A stretch of DNA of 64,000 nucleotides from Tahibacter aquaticus (GTDB lineage: Bacteria; Pseudomonadota; Gammaproteobacteria; Xanthomonadales; Rhodanobacteraceae), in NCBI RefSeq assembly GCF_004363655.1, contig NZ_SNZH01000005.1, positions 334,365 to 398,364 of the forward strand. The letters run 5' to 3'. Position 1 is the stretch's first letter; every line of letters starts with the position of its first letter. Of the stretch, positions 1 to 8,601 are shown in pieces. Below the pieces are notes generated by a model, which was not told the DNA's origin, searched no databases, and worked only from the letters and a program-made list of their open reading frames with translations. The position numbers and the translations under genes were made by a program.

Positions 1-78
1 CACACGCGCAAGGCGGTGCCGTTGCCGGCGCAGTTGCGCGAAGTACTTGCCCGGCTGCAGCGCGAGCCCGGCGCATGA
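1..78 (+). CDS. C-terminal tail of an unidentified protein, cut by the window edge
   Basis: Reading frame 1 is open from the first base and ends in TGA at 76-78. Only 25 residues are visible, ending in LARLQREPGA, which is too little to name a family. The stop codon overlaps the old start codon of the decayed alcohol dehydrogenase (ATGA at 75-78), so the two were probably translationally coupled. Aldehyde dehydrogenase would be a common operon partner for such an ADH, but nothing in the 25 residues proves that. Confidence 0.45.
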   Translation, partial: HTRKAVPLPAQLREVLARLQREPGA

Positions 79-380
79 ACGTGCGCCGCCGTGCTGCGCC
101 AGAGCGGACTGCCTGGGCCTTACGCGCAATCGCAACCGCTGCAGCTGGAAATGCTGCAACTGGATTCGCCCGGCCGCGGCGAAAGAACGCACGCTCAAGG
201 GCAGCTACATGGGCTCGGCCGTGCCGGCGCAGCATATTCCGACCTTTGTCGCTTTGTATAAAACAGGCCTGCTGCCGGTAGACCGGCTGCTGACGCATCG
301 CCTGATGCCTGGACCAGATCAACGCCGGCTTCTATCGCCTTGCCCGCAGCGAGGCGGTCCGCCAGGTCGTCGTGTTCTGA
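75..380 (+). pseudogene. Zinc-dependent alcohol dehydrogenase, internally deleted and frameshifted remnant
   Basis: Three pieces of one MDR-type zinc alcohol dehydrogenase can be read in three frames. Frame 1 from about 79 gives the N-terminus, CAAVLRQSGLPGPYAQS, through about 183. Frame 2 from about 185 gives the C-terminal part ERTLKGSYMGSAVPAQHIP up to LLTHRL near 305. Frame 3 from 309 gives the end, LDQINAGFYRLARSEAVRQV, and stops at 378-380. The whole catalytic and NAD-binding middle (about 270 residues in a normal 340-370-residue enzyme) is absent. One deletion therefore joined the two ends, and single-base indels lie near codon 2 and near 305. The gene cannot encode an active enzyme. 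Family recognition is from memory of ADH termini. Confidence 0.8.
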
Positions 381-441
381 ATTCGCACAGCACAAGGCCA
401 CGGCGCTTGCGCAGCCGTGGCCTTGTCCCGATCGCGGTGTT

Positions 442-1143
442 TCAGGCGATGGTATCGACCAGCACCACTTCCGCGTCTTCCAGCGCGACGATCTTCAGGC
501 TTGCCTGGTCGCGGATCGCCAGGCCGTCGCGCTCGTTCACCCGCACGCCATCGACTTCGACCGCACCGCGCGCCGGCACCAGATAGCCGTAGCGCTTTTC
601 GCCGAAGCGGTACTCGGCGGCATCGCCGGCCTTGAGGTTCAGGCCCAGCACACGCGAATTGCTGCGGATCGGCAGCGCGTCGGCATCGCCCTCGATGCCG
701 CTGGCCAGTACGGTGAAGCGTCCGCTGCGGTCGGCCTGGGGGAAAGGCTTGCTGCCCCAGGTCGGTGCGCCGCCGCGGGCATCCGGAATGATCCAGATCT
801 GGAAAATGCGCGTGGTGTCGTTCTCGCGGTTGTATTCCGAATGGCGGATGCCGCTGCCCGCGCTCATCACCTGCACGTCGCCGGTCTCGGTGCGGCCGAG
901 GTTGCCCAGGCTGTCCTGATGGGTGATGGCGCCGTCGCGCACATAGGTGATGATTTCCATGTCCGCGTGCGGATGCGTCGGAAAGCCGGTGCCGGCGGCA
1001 ATGGCGTCATCGTTCCAGACGCGCAGCGCGCCCCAGCCCATGCGCGCCGGGTCGTGATAGCCGGCAAAGGAAAAGTGATGGTGGGCGTCAAGCCAGCCGT
1101 GGTTGGCGGCGCCGAGGCTGTTGAATGGACGCAGTTCGATCAT
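442..1143 (-). CDS. Pirin family protein (bicupin)
   Basis: This 233-residue protein has the pirin signatures. They include HHHFSFAGYHDPARMGWG near the N-terminus, THPHADMEIITYV with the cupin metal-binding histidines, and GSGIRHSEYN followed by FQIWIIPD. Pirins are cytosolic non-haem metal proteins; some (YhhW type) cleave quercetin, others act as redox-sensitive regulators. The start at 1143 is chosen because it begins at the conserved MIELRPFNSLG and has AGGAGT just upstream. The longer open frame to 1191 has no ribosome site. It is transcribed divergently from the LysR gene at 1240, the usual pirin/LysR arrangement, so that regulator probably controls it. The substrate is unknown. Confidence 0.9.
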   Translation of the reverse strand: MIELRPFNSLGAANHGWLDAHHHFSFAGYHDPARMGWGALRVWNDDAIAAGTGFPTHPHADMEIITYVRDGAITHQDSLGNLGRTETGDVQVMSAGSGIRHSEYNRENDTTRIFQIWIIPDARGGAPTWGSKPFPQADRSGRFTVLASGIEGDADALPIRSNSRVLGLNLKAGDAAEYRFGEKRYGYLVPARGAVEVDGVRVNERDGLAIRDQASLKIVALEDAEVVLVDTIA

Positions 1144-1196
1144 GGCCGTACTCCTGGTGGGTTGCGATGGGCGTAGATTACGCGCCGCCAATTGCG

Positions 1197-1224
1197 ATTA
1201 GAATGGAACGAATCGAAACGGATT
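1197..1224. promoter_or_regulatory. Probable LysR operator between pirin and lysR
   Basis: ATT-N11-AAT at 1197-1213 fits the T-N11-A rule for LysR-type regulators. It runs directly into a second dyad, AATC-N6-GATT, at 1211-1224. Both sit in the 96-bp gap between the divergent pirin and lysR starts, where autoregulation and pirin control would be expected. Only the pattern is seen; binding is inferred. Confidence 0.5.
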
Positions 1225-1239
1225 AATTCCAAAAACGTC

Positions 1240-2151
1240 ATGCAGACCTTGCCCGACCTGGAAGCCTGGGCGATCTTCGCCAAGGTCGCCGAAAGCGGTT
1301 CCTTTGCCCGCGCCGCCGAAGTACTGGGCCTGTCCCAGGCCACGGTGTCCAAGGCGATCACGCGGCTGGAGCAGCGCCTGAAGACCGTGCTGTTCCATCG
1401 CACGTCGCGCCGCATGTCGCTGACCGACAGCGGCCGCGGCGCGCTGGAGCGCGCCAGCCGCATCCTGGCCGAGGGCGAGGCAGTGGAAGCGGAAATCACC
1501 AACCAGGCCGCGGCGCCGCGCGGCCTGGTACGCATCGCCGTACCGATGTCCTTCGGCATCGAGCACCTGTCGCCGCTGCTGCCGGCATTCATGACGCGCT
1601 ATCCGGAGATCGCGCTGGAGATCGCCTTCGACGACGGCGTTACCGACCTGGTCGGCGAAGGCTACGATTTTGCCCTGCGCATCTCCGCGCTGGCCGATTC
1701 CAGCCTGCTGGCGCGACGGCTCTGCGGCGTGCGCATCCTGCTGGTCGGCTCGCCCGAGTATCTGCAGCGGCTGGGCCGTCCGCTGCATCCGCGCGACCTG
1801 GCCCAGCACAATGCACTTTTCTATACCTATTCGCGTTTTGGCAACGCCTGGCGCTTCAGCCATCGCCGCCACAGCGACTTTTCCATCAGCGTGCCGGCCA
1901 GCCTGCGCGTGAACAACGCCGAGGCGCTGAACCCGGCCCTGGTCGCCGGCCTGGGCCTGGCCCTGCAGCCGGAATTCCTGATCTGGCGCGAACTGCGCCA
2001 GGGCAAGCTGGAAATCGTCATGCCCGACTGGACGCCACCGCCGATCGCCCTGCATGTCGTCACCCCGCCCGGCCGTCTGCGCCCGGCTCGCGTACAGGTA
2101 TTGATCGACTATCTGGTCGGCAAATTCGAGAAAGCGCCCTGGGCAGCCTGA
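1240..2151 (+). CDS. LysR-family transcriptional regulator
   Basis: This 303-residue regulator has the winged helix-turn-helix at residues about 8-66 ([19 protein letters not shown], then [14 protein letters not shown]). The substrate-binding domain occupies about 90-295 and contains the typical GYDFALRIS and [13 protein letters not shown] segments. It resembles the CrgA/AaeR-like group that carries DFALRI in the effector domain. The start at 1240 places the HTH at the usual distance; the frame is open back to 1192, but that would add 16 atypical residues. The divergent pirin gene is its probable target. It is convergent with the DUF1203 gene, only 20 bp away. Confidence 0.92.
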   Translation: MQTLPDLEAWAIFAKVAESGSFARAAEVLGLSQATVSKAITRLEQRLKTVLFHRTSRRMSLTDSGRGALERASRILAEGEAVEAEITNQAAAPRGLVRIAVPMSFGIEHLSPLLPAFMTRYPEIALEIAFDDGVTDLVGEGYDFALRISALADSSLLARRLCGVRILLVGSPEYLQRLGRPLHPRDLAQHNALFYTYSRFGNAWRFSHRRHSDFSISVPASLRVNNAEALNPALVAGLGLALQPEFLIWRELRQGKLEIVMPDWTPPPIALHVVTPPGRLRPARVQVLIDYLVGKFEKAPWAA

Positions 2152-2171
2152 CGTAGGGCGCGATGAGCAGC

Positions 2172-2639
2172 TCAGGTACGCTCGACGCGCGCCGCGTAAC
2201 AGCCGCGCCGTGCGTAATGCGCCTGCAGGTAGCTGACGGCCGGGTCGGACAGGTAGCGCTGTATCAGATCGGCAATCTCGTCGCCGCTGGCAAGGTCGGC
2301 ATCGACCATGTAGTGGTCGGCACCGAACGCGCGCAGGGAAATCACACGGCGGCGCAGCACCTCGGGCACTGCGTTTTCGAATTCGGCTGCCTGCAGCGCA
2401 CCTTCGCGCACGAAGATCGCATGACTGGCCTGGTAGGGCGTCGCGGCGGGCTGGTGGCGAAAATTCAGCAGCAGCACGGCTTCGCCGGGTTCGCCATCGC
2501 GCAGTTCGATGCGATCGGGAAAGCCCGGCGATTTGTCCACGATGTAGCGGCGCGCACCTTGTGCGGCCAGCGCATTTTCGCTCAGGCCATAGAGCGGCAG
2601 GAAAGGAGCAGGAGAAAGGCCGCGGATACGGAAAGACAT
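2172..2639 (-). CDS. DUF1203 family protein
   Basis: This 155-residue protein is cytosolic, with no signal peptide or membrane segment. The order of segments (MSFRIRGLSPAPFLPLYGLS, RYIVDKSPGFPDRIELRD, GEAVLLLNFRHQ, YQASHAIFVREG and near the end DADLASG) is that of DUF1203, a small family of unknown function. The length is normal for the family. It lies downstream of GH92 on the same strand with a 137-bp gap that contains a run of twelve G residues (C on the coding strand), 14 bases before its ATG. I see no clear Shine-Dalgarno sequence. Function is unknown. Confidence 0.8.
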   Translation of the reverse strand: MSFRIRGLSPAPFLPLYGLSENALAAQGARRYIVDKSPGFPDRIELRDGEPGEAVLLLNFRHQPAATPYQASHAIFVREGALQAAEFENAVPEVLRRRVISLRAFGADHYMVDADLASGDEIADLIQRYLSDPAVSYLQAHYARRGCYAARVERT

Positions 2640-2653
2640 GGGGAGGGTTCAAC

Positions 2654-2665
2654 GGGGGGGGGGGG
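2654..2665. repeat. Homopolymer tract of 12 G (C on the minus strand)
   Basis: Twelve consecutive G residues lie 14 bases upstream of the DUF1203 start codon, where the ribosome site or promoter spacer would be. Tracts this long slip during replication and can drive phase variation. It could also be a sequencing length error. Confidence 0.9.
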
Positions 2666-2776
2666 AGGCCATGTTCCGTCCGCGGCACCAAGGACCGCTA
2701 TCCGATTCTTGTTGTTGTCATCGCTCCTGCTGCAGCTGTCCGGCCGCACCGCTGACGCGGCATGGCCGGAAATTCG

Positions 2777-5110
2777 TTATGGGCTCATGGAAAACGGCCG
2801 GCTCGCCCGCGCCCTGCCCCATTCGCGGTTCGGTGTGGCCTGCATGACGAAACGCAGTTCGCCGCCGGCCAGGATCTGCGCATGCGCGATCACGCTGGTC
2901 TGCAGCGGCTTGCCGTCAAGCGTGACGCTGCCGATATAGCCATGGCCATCGTCCAGCCCTTCGGCGATGACGGTGAAGGTCTTGCCATTGGGCAGGTCCA
3001 GCGCGGCACGGCGCAGGAACGGCCGGCCGATCACGTATTCGTTGCTGGCGGGTGCGACCGGGTAGAAACCCAGCGCAGTGAACACGTACCAGGCCGACAT
3101 CTGGCCCAGGTCGTCGTTGCCGACCAGTCCTTGCGGCGTGGGCGCGTACTGGCTGCGCATGATCTGGCCCAGGCGCTCCTGGCTGCGCCAGGGCTGGCCG
3201 GCGTAGACATACAGGTAGGCGACATGGTGGCTGGGCTCGTTGCCGTGGGCATACCAGCCGATGAGACCGGTGATGTCTTCCATATGGGCAAACAGTTTCG
3301 GATCGACCTTGGCTTCGAAGACCTGGTCGATACGCTGCACGAAGTTGCTGTCGCCGCCGTGCGACCGGATCAGGCCAGCCACGTCCTGCGGCACATACCA
3401 GGAATATTGCCAGGCATTGCCTTCGGTGTAGTCGGTACCGTAACCGCTGGCGCTGGGATCGAACGGTTCGCGGAAGCTGCCGTCGCTGTTGCGCGCGCGC
3501 ATGAAGCCGGTCTTCTTGTCGAAGGCATGGCGCCAGTTGCCGGCACGCTGCTCGAAGGTCTTTGCAACGTCCTTGCGCCCCATCGCTGCGGCGACGCGGG
3601 CGATGGTCCAGTCGTCGAAGGCGTATTCCAGCGTCTTGGAGGCGGCTTCACCGACCTGGTCGATGGGCACATAGCCAAGCTGTTTGTACTGGGCGATACC
3701 GCCGTAAGGGCCGTAGTCGGCGCTGGCGACCATGGCCTGCAGGGCTTCGTCGGCGGGATAGCCGCGGATGCCTTTCATGTATGCATCGGCGATCACCGGC
3801 ACGGCGTGATAGCCGATCATGCACCAGGTTTCCAGGCCGTGGAACGCCCATACCGGCAGTATGCCGTGGGCGCTGTGGCGCCGCGCCGCCAGCAGCGACT
3901 GCACGACATCGTTGGTGTATTGCTCGGGCCGGATCAGGGTCAGCAGCGGATGCTGCGCGCGGTAGGTATCCCAGAGTGAAAACGTGGACAAGTTGCGCCA
4001 GCCCTTGGCCTGGTGTACGGCGTTGTCCGGCCCGCGGTAGCGGCCGTCGCTGTCCATGAACAGGCTGGGTGCCTGCAAGGTGTGGTAGACCGCGGTAAAG
4101 AATGCCTTGCGCTGCGCCGCATCGGCCTCGACGCGGAAGACCCCCAGCGCGCGGCTCCAGGCGTCCTTGGCCTTGGCCGCGACGGTGTCGAAATCCCAGC
4201 CGGGCATTTCCGCTTCGAGATTGGCGACGGCGCCTTCCTCGCTGACCGGCGACAAGGCCACCTTGACGATGGCCTGTTCGGTGCCGGCCGGCAGGTCCAG
4301 CACGCCGACCAGGGCGCGGCCTTCGATGTTCACGCGCTGCTCTGGCTTGTCCGCTGCCGGTGGCGCAAAGCCTTTGTAATAAATATCTTTTTCCGTGTTG
4401 TGCAATTGCTGGCCCACGACAGGCACCGATACGCGCAGTGCGAAGTACAGCTGCCGGCCCGGCGCCCAGCCGCGGGTTTCGCGCATGCCGGTCAAGGTGC
4501 CGTCGGGGTGCAGGCGCAGGCGCGACCACAGCACCTTGCCCGGGTAGTCGTACATGCTGGTGCGCATATCGATCAGCAGGTGCGCCGGCTTGTCCTTGGA
4601 AAAGCGATAGCGGTGCACGCCGATGCGCTCGCCCGCGGTGAGTTCGGCACGGATGCCGTAGTCGCTCAGGCCTACCGCGTAATAGCCGGGCCTGGCCTGT
4701 TCGTCGGCATGCGAGAAGCGCGAGCGATAGCCGCTGCCGGGCTGGCTGCTGTCGCCAGGTTCGAGCCTGACCGCGCCGGCGATGGGCATCACCAGCACAT
4801 CGCCCAGGTCGGAATGGCCGGTACCGGAAAAATGCGTATGCGAAAAACCAACGATGCTGTCGTCGTCGTAGCGATAGCCGGCGGCCCAGCCATAGGCCTG
4901 CTTGCGCTCGCGGATCTGCGTGTCCGGGCTCAGCTGCACCATGCCGAACGGCACCACGGCGCCGGGAAAGGTATGGCCTTCGCCACCGGTGCCGATAAAC
5001 GGATCGACCGCCGCATACGCCAGCTCGCCGGCATCGTCGGCCTGGGCGGTGGGCAGCACGCAGGCCGCCGTACAGAGCAGGCCTAGGGCGGTGCGGGCAA
5101 GCAGCGACAT
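2777..5110 (-). CDS. GH92 family alpha-mannosidase, exported
   Basis: This 777-residue enzyme has a cleavable signal peptide (MSLLARTALGLLCTAACV...TAQA, cleavage near residue 24), so it is periplasmic or secreted. GH92 enzymes are calcium-dependent inverting exo-alpha-mannosidases. Family segments in order are DPFIGTGGEGHTFPGA and PFGMVQLSPDT near 36-64, the HFSGTG loop, GNEPSHHVAYLY near 623 (the Glu is the expected general acid), and VGNDDLGQMSAW near 665 (the Asp pair is the expected base). The start at 5110 gives a proper signal peptide; an upstream in-frame ATG at 5182 would run through the operator. It diverges from the lacI-mfs-kinase-isomerase operon with an operator-like palindrome 17 bases before its start. 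It probably supplies mannose to that operon. Confidence 0.93.
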   Translation of the reverse strand: MSLLARTALGLLCTAACVLPTAQADDAGELAYAAVDPFIGTGGEGHTFPGAVVPFGMVQLSPDTQIRERKQAYGWAAGYRYDDDSIVGFSHTHFSGTGHSDLGDVLVMPIAGAVRLEPGDSSQPGSGYRSRFSHADEQARPGYYAVGLSDYGIRAELTAGERIGVHRYRFSKDKPAHLLIDMRTSMYDYPGKVLWSRLRLHPDGTLTGMRETRGWAPGRQLYFALRVSVPVVGQQLHNTEKDIYYKGFAPPAADKPEQRVNIEGRALVGVLDLPAGTEQAIVKVALSPVSEEGAVANLEAEMPGWDFDTVAAKAKDAWSRALGVFRVEADAAQRKAFFTAVYHTLQAPSLFMDSDGRYRGPDNAVHQAKGWRNLSTFSLWDTYRAQHPLLTLIRPEQYTNDVVQSLLAARRHSAHGILPVWAFHGLETWCMIGYHAVPVIADAYMKGIRGYPADEALQAMVASADYGPYGGIAQYKQLGYVPIDQVGEAASKTLEYAFDDWTIARVAAAMGRKDVAKTFEQRAGNWRHAFDKKTGFMRARNSDGSFREPFDPSASGYGTDYTEGNAWQYSWYVPQDVAGLIRSHGGDSNFVQRIDQVFEAKVDPKLFAHMEDITGLIGWYAHGNEPSHHVAYLYVYAGQPWRSQERLGQIMRSQYAPTPQGLVGNDDLGQMSAWYVFTALGFYPVAPASNEYVIGRPFLRRAALDLPNGKTFTVIAEGLDDGHGYIGSVTLDGKPLQTSVIAHAQILAGGELRFVMQATPNREWGRARASRPFSMSP

Positions 5111-5126
5111 GGGTATTCCCGTGAAT

Positions 5127-5140
5127 TTGGATCGGTCTAA
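5127..5140. promoter_or_regulatory. LacI-type operator O1, next to GH92
   Basis: TTGGATCGGTCTAA matches 12 of 14 positions of the perfect palindrome found exactly 100 bp away at 5227. It ends 17 bases upstream of the GH92 start codon. It is the likely binding site of the LacI regulator at 5245, by pattern and position. Confidence 0.72.
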
Positions 5141-5226
5141 ATCGAAACCTAGCATGATCGATACCGACCTGGCTTGCTGCACTGCAGAATGTGCCGGACG
5201 GTGGGCGCAGGCACACTGGCCACAAC

Positions 5227-5240
5227 TTAGATCGATCTAA
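5227..5240. promoter_or_regulatory. LacI-type operator O2, overlapping the lacI leader
   Basis: TTAGATCGATCTAA is a perfect 14-bp palindrome that ends four bases before the lacI ATG at 5245, where a ribosome site would normally lie. It probably serves autoregulation and, with O1 100 bp away, repression of both divergent units, perhaps by looping. No good Shine-Dalgarno sequence is left for lacI, so low or leaderless translation is possible. Confidence 0.75.
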
Positions 5241-5244
5241 ATTC

Positions 5245-6318
5245 ATGCCAGGTTCCCGCCGCCGCCAGGTCACGCTCAGCGATATTGCCGCCAGCTGTGG
5301 CGTTTCCCGTGCCACTGTCTCGCTGGTGCTGCGGCAAAGCCCGCTGGTGAACGCGCAGACCCGCTCCCGGGTCGAGGCCGAATTCAAGCGCGTCGGCTAC
5401 GTCTACAACCGCGCCGCGGCCAGCCTGCGCACGCGCCGCTCCAGCAGCGTCGCCCTGGTCGTCAACGATCTGTCCAATCCGTTCTTTGCCGAATTCGCCG
5501 CCGGTGTCGACGAAGCGCTGGCCGGCGCCGGCTACGTCACCCTGCTCGGCAGCACCGGCGAATCGGCCGAGCGCCAGCAGGCCGTGCTGCTGTCGCTGAT
5601 GGAACACGACCCGGCCGGGGTGATCCTGTCGCCGGCCGAAGGCAGCGATACCTTGCGCGTACGCCAGGCCATAGGCATGCGCGCACCAGTACTGGTGTTC
5701 AACCGCGAACTGCGCGACAGCGGCTGGGACCAGCTGAGCCTGGACAATGCCGACGGCGCACACCAGGCGACGCAGCATTTGCTGCAATGGGGACATCGCC
5801 GCATCGCCTTCTTCGGCGGCCATGCAGGTTCCAGCTCCTGCCGCCAGCGCCGCGAAGGCTATGCCCAGGCGCTGCAGGGCGCCGGTATCGAGATCGAGCC
5901 GCAATGGCTGGTGGAAACTGCACCGACCCGGCTGGAAGCCGCCGCCCAGGCCGGCGCGCTGTTCGCTCGCGAGCGCGCGCCGACCGCAGCGGTCTGCTAC
6001 AACGACGCGGTCGCGCTGGGCCTGATGCTCGGCTTGCAGGCCCGCGGCCGCGTACCCGGCGCGGATTTCGCCGTGACCGGCTTCGACGACATTCCCGAAG
6101 CCGCACTCAGTGTGCCGCCACTCACCACGCTCGCCGCCGATCCGCGCGCGCGCGGCCGCCAGGCAGCGCAACTGGTATTGGCACGCATCGGCGGCAATGC
6201 CGGCAGCGAAAACGCCGCAACGCAACTGCAGGAAAGCCTGGCCGCGGCGCCGGCGCATACCGTCGTTCCCGTCCGCCTGATCGTGCGCGCCAGTACCTGC
6301 GCGCCGGCCCGGCCTTGA
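5245..6318 (+). CDS. LacI-family regulator of the mannoside locus (ManR-like)
   Basis: This 357-residue repressor begins with the LacI helix-turn-helix and hinge (VTLSDIAASCGVSRATVSLVL at about 10-30, then YNRAAASLRTRR). The periplasmic-binding-type sensor domain occupies about 65-340, with SNPFFAEFAAGVDEAL, WGHRRIAFFGG and FAVTGFDDIPEA. The start at 5245 is the only ATG that places the HTH at the end of the protein. It heads the operon of symporter, fructokinase and isomerase and faces GH92. The two palindromes between the units are the presumed operators. By context the inducer is probably mannose or a derivative; this is inference. Confidence 0.9.
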   Translation: MPGSRRRQVTLSDIAASCGVSRATVSLVLRQSPLVNAQTRSRVEAEFKRVGYVYNRAAASLRTRRSSSVALVVNDLSNPFFAEFAAGVDEALAGAGYVTLLGSTGESAERQQAVLLSLMEHDPAGVILSPAEGSDTLRVRQAIGMRAPVLVFNRELRDSGWDQLSLDNADGAHQATQHLLQWGHRRIAFFGGHAGSSSCRQRREGYAQALQGAGIEIEPQWLVETAPTRLEAAAQAGALFARERAPTAAVCYNDAVALGLMLGLQARGRVPGADFAVTGFDDIPEAALSVPPLTTLAADPRARGRQAAQLVLARIGGNAGSENAATQLQESLAAAPAHTVVPVRLIVRASTCAPARP

Positions 6319-6349
6319 AGCCCGTTCGCCTTATGCCGAGGTTGCCTGG

Positions 6350-7624
6350 ATGAACACTGCCGCCAGTGCGTCAAACCGCATTGCCCTGATCGTCACCACG
6401 ACGATCTTTTTCCTGTGGGGTTTCCTGACCAGCCTCAATGACGTGCTGATTCCGCATCTGAAGGCCGTGTTCGACCTGAACTACGCCCGCAGCATGCTGA
6501 TCCAGTTCACCTTCTTCGGTGCGTATTTCGTCATGTCGCTGCCGGCCGGGCGCGTGGTCGCGCGGCTGGGCTACAAGCACAGCATGGTCTGCGGCCTGCT
6601 CGTCGCCGGCCTGGGCGCGCTGGCCTTCCTGCCTGCGGCGCAGTGGCAGTCCTACGGCCTGTTTCTTGCCGCACTGTTCGTGCTGGCCAGCGGCATCACC
6701 CTGCTGCAGGTGTCGGCCAACCCTTACGTCAGCCTGCTCGGCGACGAAGCGCAGTCGTCCAGCCGGCTGACCCTGGCCCAGGCGCTCAATTCGCTGGGCC
6801 ATACCATAGGCCCGGCCATCGGCGGCCTGCTGATTCTGTCGGTTGCCGTGCTGGGCGCCGAGGCGCTGGCCGCGCTGTCGCCGGAGCAGCTGCAGCACTA
6901 CCGCGCGGCCGAGGCGCAGGCGGTGCAGCTACCTTATCTGGGCCTGGCCCTGCTGCTGTTTGCGCTTTCGTTCTTTGTATACCTGTTCCGTCTGCCGCAC
7001 CTGGCCGAGGCCACCGACGCGGGTGCGGCTACGCAAGGCAGCTTCGGAGACGCCTTGCAGCATTCCTCGCTGCGCTATGCGGTGATCGGCATCTTCGTCT
7101 ATGTCGGCGCCGAGGTCGCCATCGGCAGCCTGCTGATCAACTACCTGGCCCATCCGGCCATCGTCGGCATCAGCGAGACCAGTGCGGCGATCTACCTGTC
7201 GTACTACTGGGGCGGCGCCATGATCGGTCGCTTCGTCGGCTCGGTGCTGCTGCGCTTCATCGCAGCACCACGTCTGCTCAGCCTGTTCGCGGCGCTGGCG
7301 TTCACGCTGCTGGCGCTGAGCATGGCCAGCCACGGCAACCTGGCGCTGTGGAGCATGGTGGCGATCGGCCTGTTCAACTCGGTCATGTTCCCGACCTTGT
7401 TCACGCTTGGCATCAAGGGGTTGGGGCCGCTGACGGCGCGCGGCTCCAGCCTGCTGATCATGGCCATCGTCGGCGGCGCGGTGATTCCCCTGCTGCAGGG
7501 CCTGCTGGCCGATCGCATCGGCCTGCAGCTATCGTTCGTGCTGCCGCTGGCCTGCTATGTCTATATCGTCTGGTACGGCTGGCGCGATGCACGCGCCGGT
7601 GCCGGCACGGTAGCCGCCGCATGA
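6350..7624 (+). CDS. FucP/GluP-type sugar:proton symporter, MFS
   Basis: This 424-residue inner-membrane protein has about 12 hydrophobic segments. It carries the FucP/GluP family marks FFLWGFLTSLNDVLIPHL at about 20-37, YFVMSLPAGRV, GYKHSMVCGLL, the LLQVSANPYVSLLG segment and the GIKGLGPLTARGSSLLIM segment. Family members import L-fucose, glucose, galactose or mannose with protons. It lies 31 bases after lacI and overlaps the kinase start by four bases (ATGA at 7621). Operon context points to mannose, perhaps also fructose. Confidence 0.93.
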   Translation: MNTAASASNRIALIVTTTIFFLWGFLTSLNDVLIPHLKAVFDLNYARSMLIQFTFFGAYFVMSLPAGRVVARLGYKHSMVCGLLVAGLGALAFLPAAQWQSYGLFLAALFVLASGITLLQVSANPYVSLLGDEAQSSSRLTLAQALNSLGHTIGPAIGGLLILSVAVLGAEALAALSPEQLQHYRAAEAQAVQLPYLGLALLLFALSFFVYLFRLPHLAEATDAGAATQGSFGDALQHSSLRYAVIGIFVYVGAEVAIGSLLINYLAHPAIVGISETSAAIYLSYYWGGAMIGRFVGSVLLRFIAAPRLLSLFAALAFTLLALSMASHGNLALWSMVAIGLFNSVMFPTLFTLGIKGLGPLTARGSSLLIMAIVGGAVIPLLQGLLADRIGLQLSFVLPLACYVYIVWYGWRDARAGAGTVAAA

Positions 7625-8601
7625 AGCGCATTGTCTGTTTCGGCGAAGCGCTGATCGATTTCCTGGCCCAGGCGCCGGCATCGCCGGCGGCGCCGCGTGC
7701 GTTCCTGCAGTTTGCCGGCGGTGCGCCGGCCAATGTCGCGGTGGCAGCGGCACGGCTGGGCGCGACGGTGGATTTCGTCGGCATGCTCGGCGCCGACATG
7801 TTCGGCGATTTCCTGCTCGCCAGCCTGGACCAGGCCGGCGTCGGCACAGGCTACGTCAAGCGCACCGCGGCGGCGAACACCGCCCTGGCCTTCGTCGCGC
7901 TGGACGCCCAGGGCGAACGCAGTTTCAGCTTCTACCGCCCGCCGGCTGCCGACCTGCTGTTCCGTGCACAACATTTCCACGATGCCTGTTTTACCGATGC
8001 AGGCATTCTGCATCTGTGTTCCAACAGCCTTACCGACGGCGCGCTCGCCGCCGTCACGCTGGAAGCGATAGAACGTGCCCAGGCCGCCGGCGCGCTGGTC
8101 AGTTTCGACATGAACCTGCGCCCGTCGCTCTGGCCAGCCGAGGTCGATCCGCTGGCGCGCCTGTGGCGCGTGTTGGAGCAGGCCGACCTGGTCAAGCTCG
8201 CCCGCAACGAGCTGGACTACCTGGCCAGCGCAGCGGGCAGCGAAGCGGCAGTGATCGAACGCCTGTGGCAAGGCCGTACGCGCTGGCTGATCGTGACCGA
8301 TGGCGCAAGGCGCCTGCACTGGCATACGCGCACGCGCCGCGGCGGCATGGACGGTTTTGCGGTACAGGCTGTGGATACCACCGCCGCCGGCGATGCCTTC
8401 GTCGGCGGCCTGCTGGCCTGGCTGGCATTGCGCGATATCGCCACCGCCGAGTTCGATGCCTTCCTGCGCACGGCGACGACCATGGACCAGGCCCTGCGCC
8501 AGGCCGCCGCCGCCGGTGCCTTTGCAGTGACCCGGCCCGGCGCCTTCGCCGCCATGCCGGCACCGGCCGATATCGCCCCTTTCCTGGAGATTTCCGCGTG
8601 A
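7621..8601 (+). CDS. PfkB-family sugar kinase, probable fructokinase
   Basis: This 326-residue cytosolic ribokinase/PfkB kinase has an N-terminal FGEALIDF, the first PfkB signature GGAPANVAVAAARLG near 36-50 and the second signature DTTAAGDAFVGGLL near 256-269. The Asp of AAGD is the catalytic base. It phosphorylates a hexose with ATP. Coupled by four-base overlaps to the symporter before it and the isomerase after it, it most likely makes fructose-6-phosphate from fructose formed by that isomerase. A different ketose or 2-keto-3-deoxy sugar cannot be excluded from sequence alone. Confidence 0.88.
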   Translation: MKRIVCFGEALIDFLAQAPASPAAPRAFLQFAGGAPANVAVAAARLGATVDFVGMLGADMFGDFLLASLDQAGVGTGYVKRTAAANTALAFVALDAQGERSFSFYRPPAADLLFRAQHFHDACFTDAGILHLCSNSLTDGALAAVTLEAIERAQAAGALVSFDMNLRPSLWPAEVDPLARLWRVLEQADLVKLARNELDYLASAAGSEAAVIERLWQGRTRWLIVTDGARRLHWHTRTRRGGMDGFAVQAVDTTAAGDAFVGGLLAWLALRDIATAEFDAFLRTATTMDQALRQAAAAGAFAVTRPGAFAAMPAPADIAPFLEISA

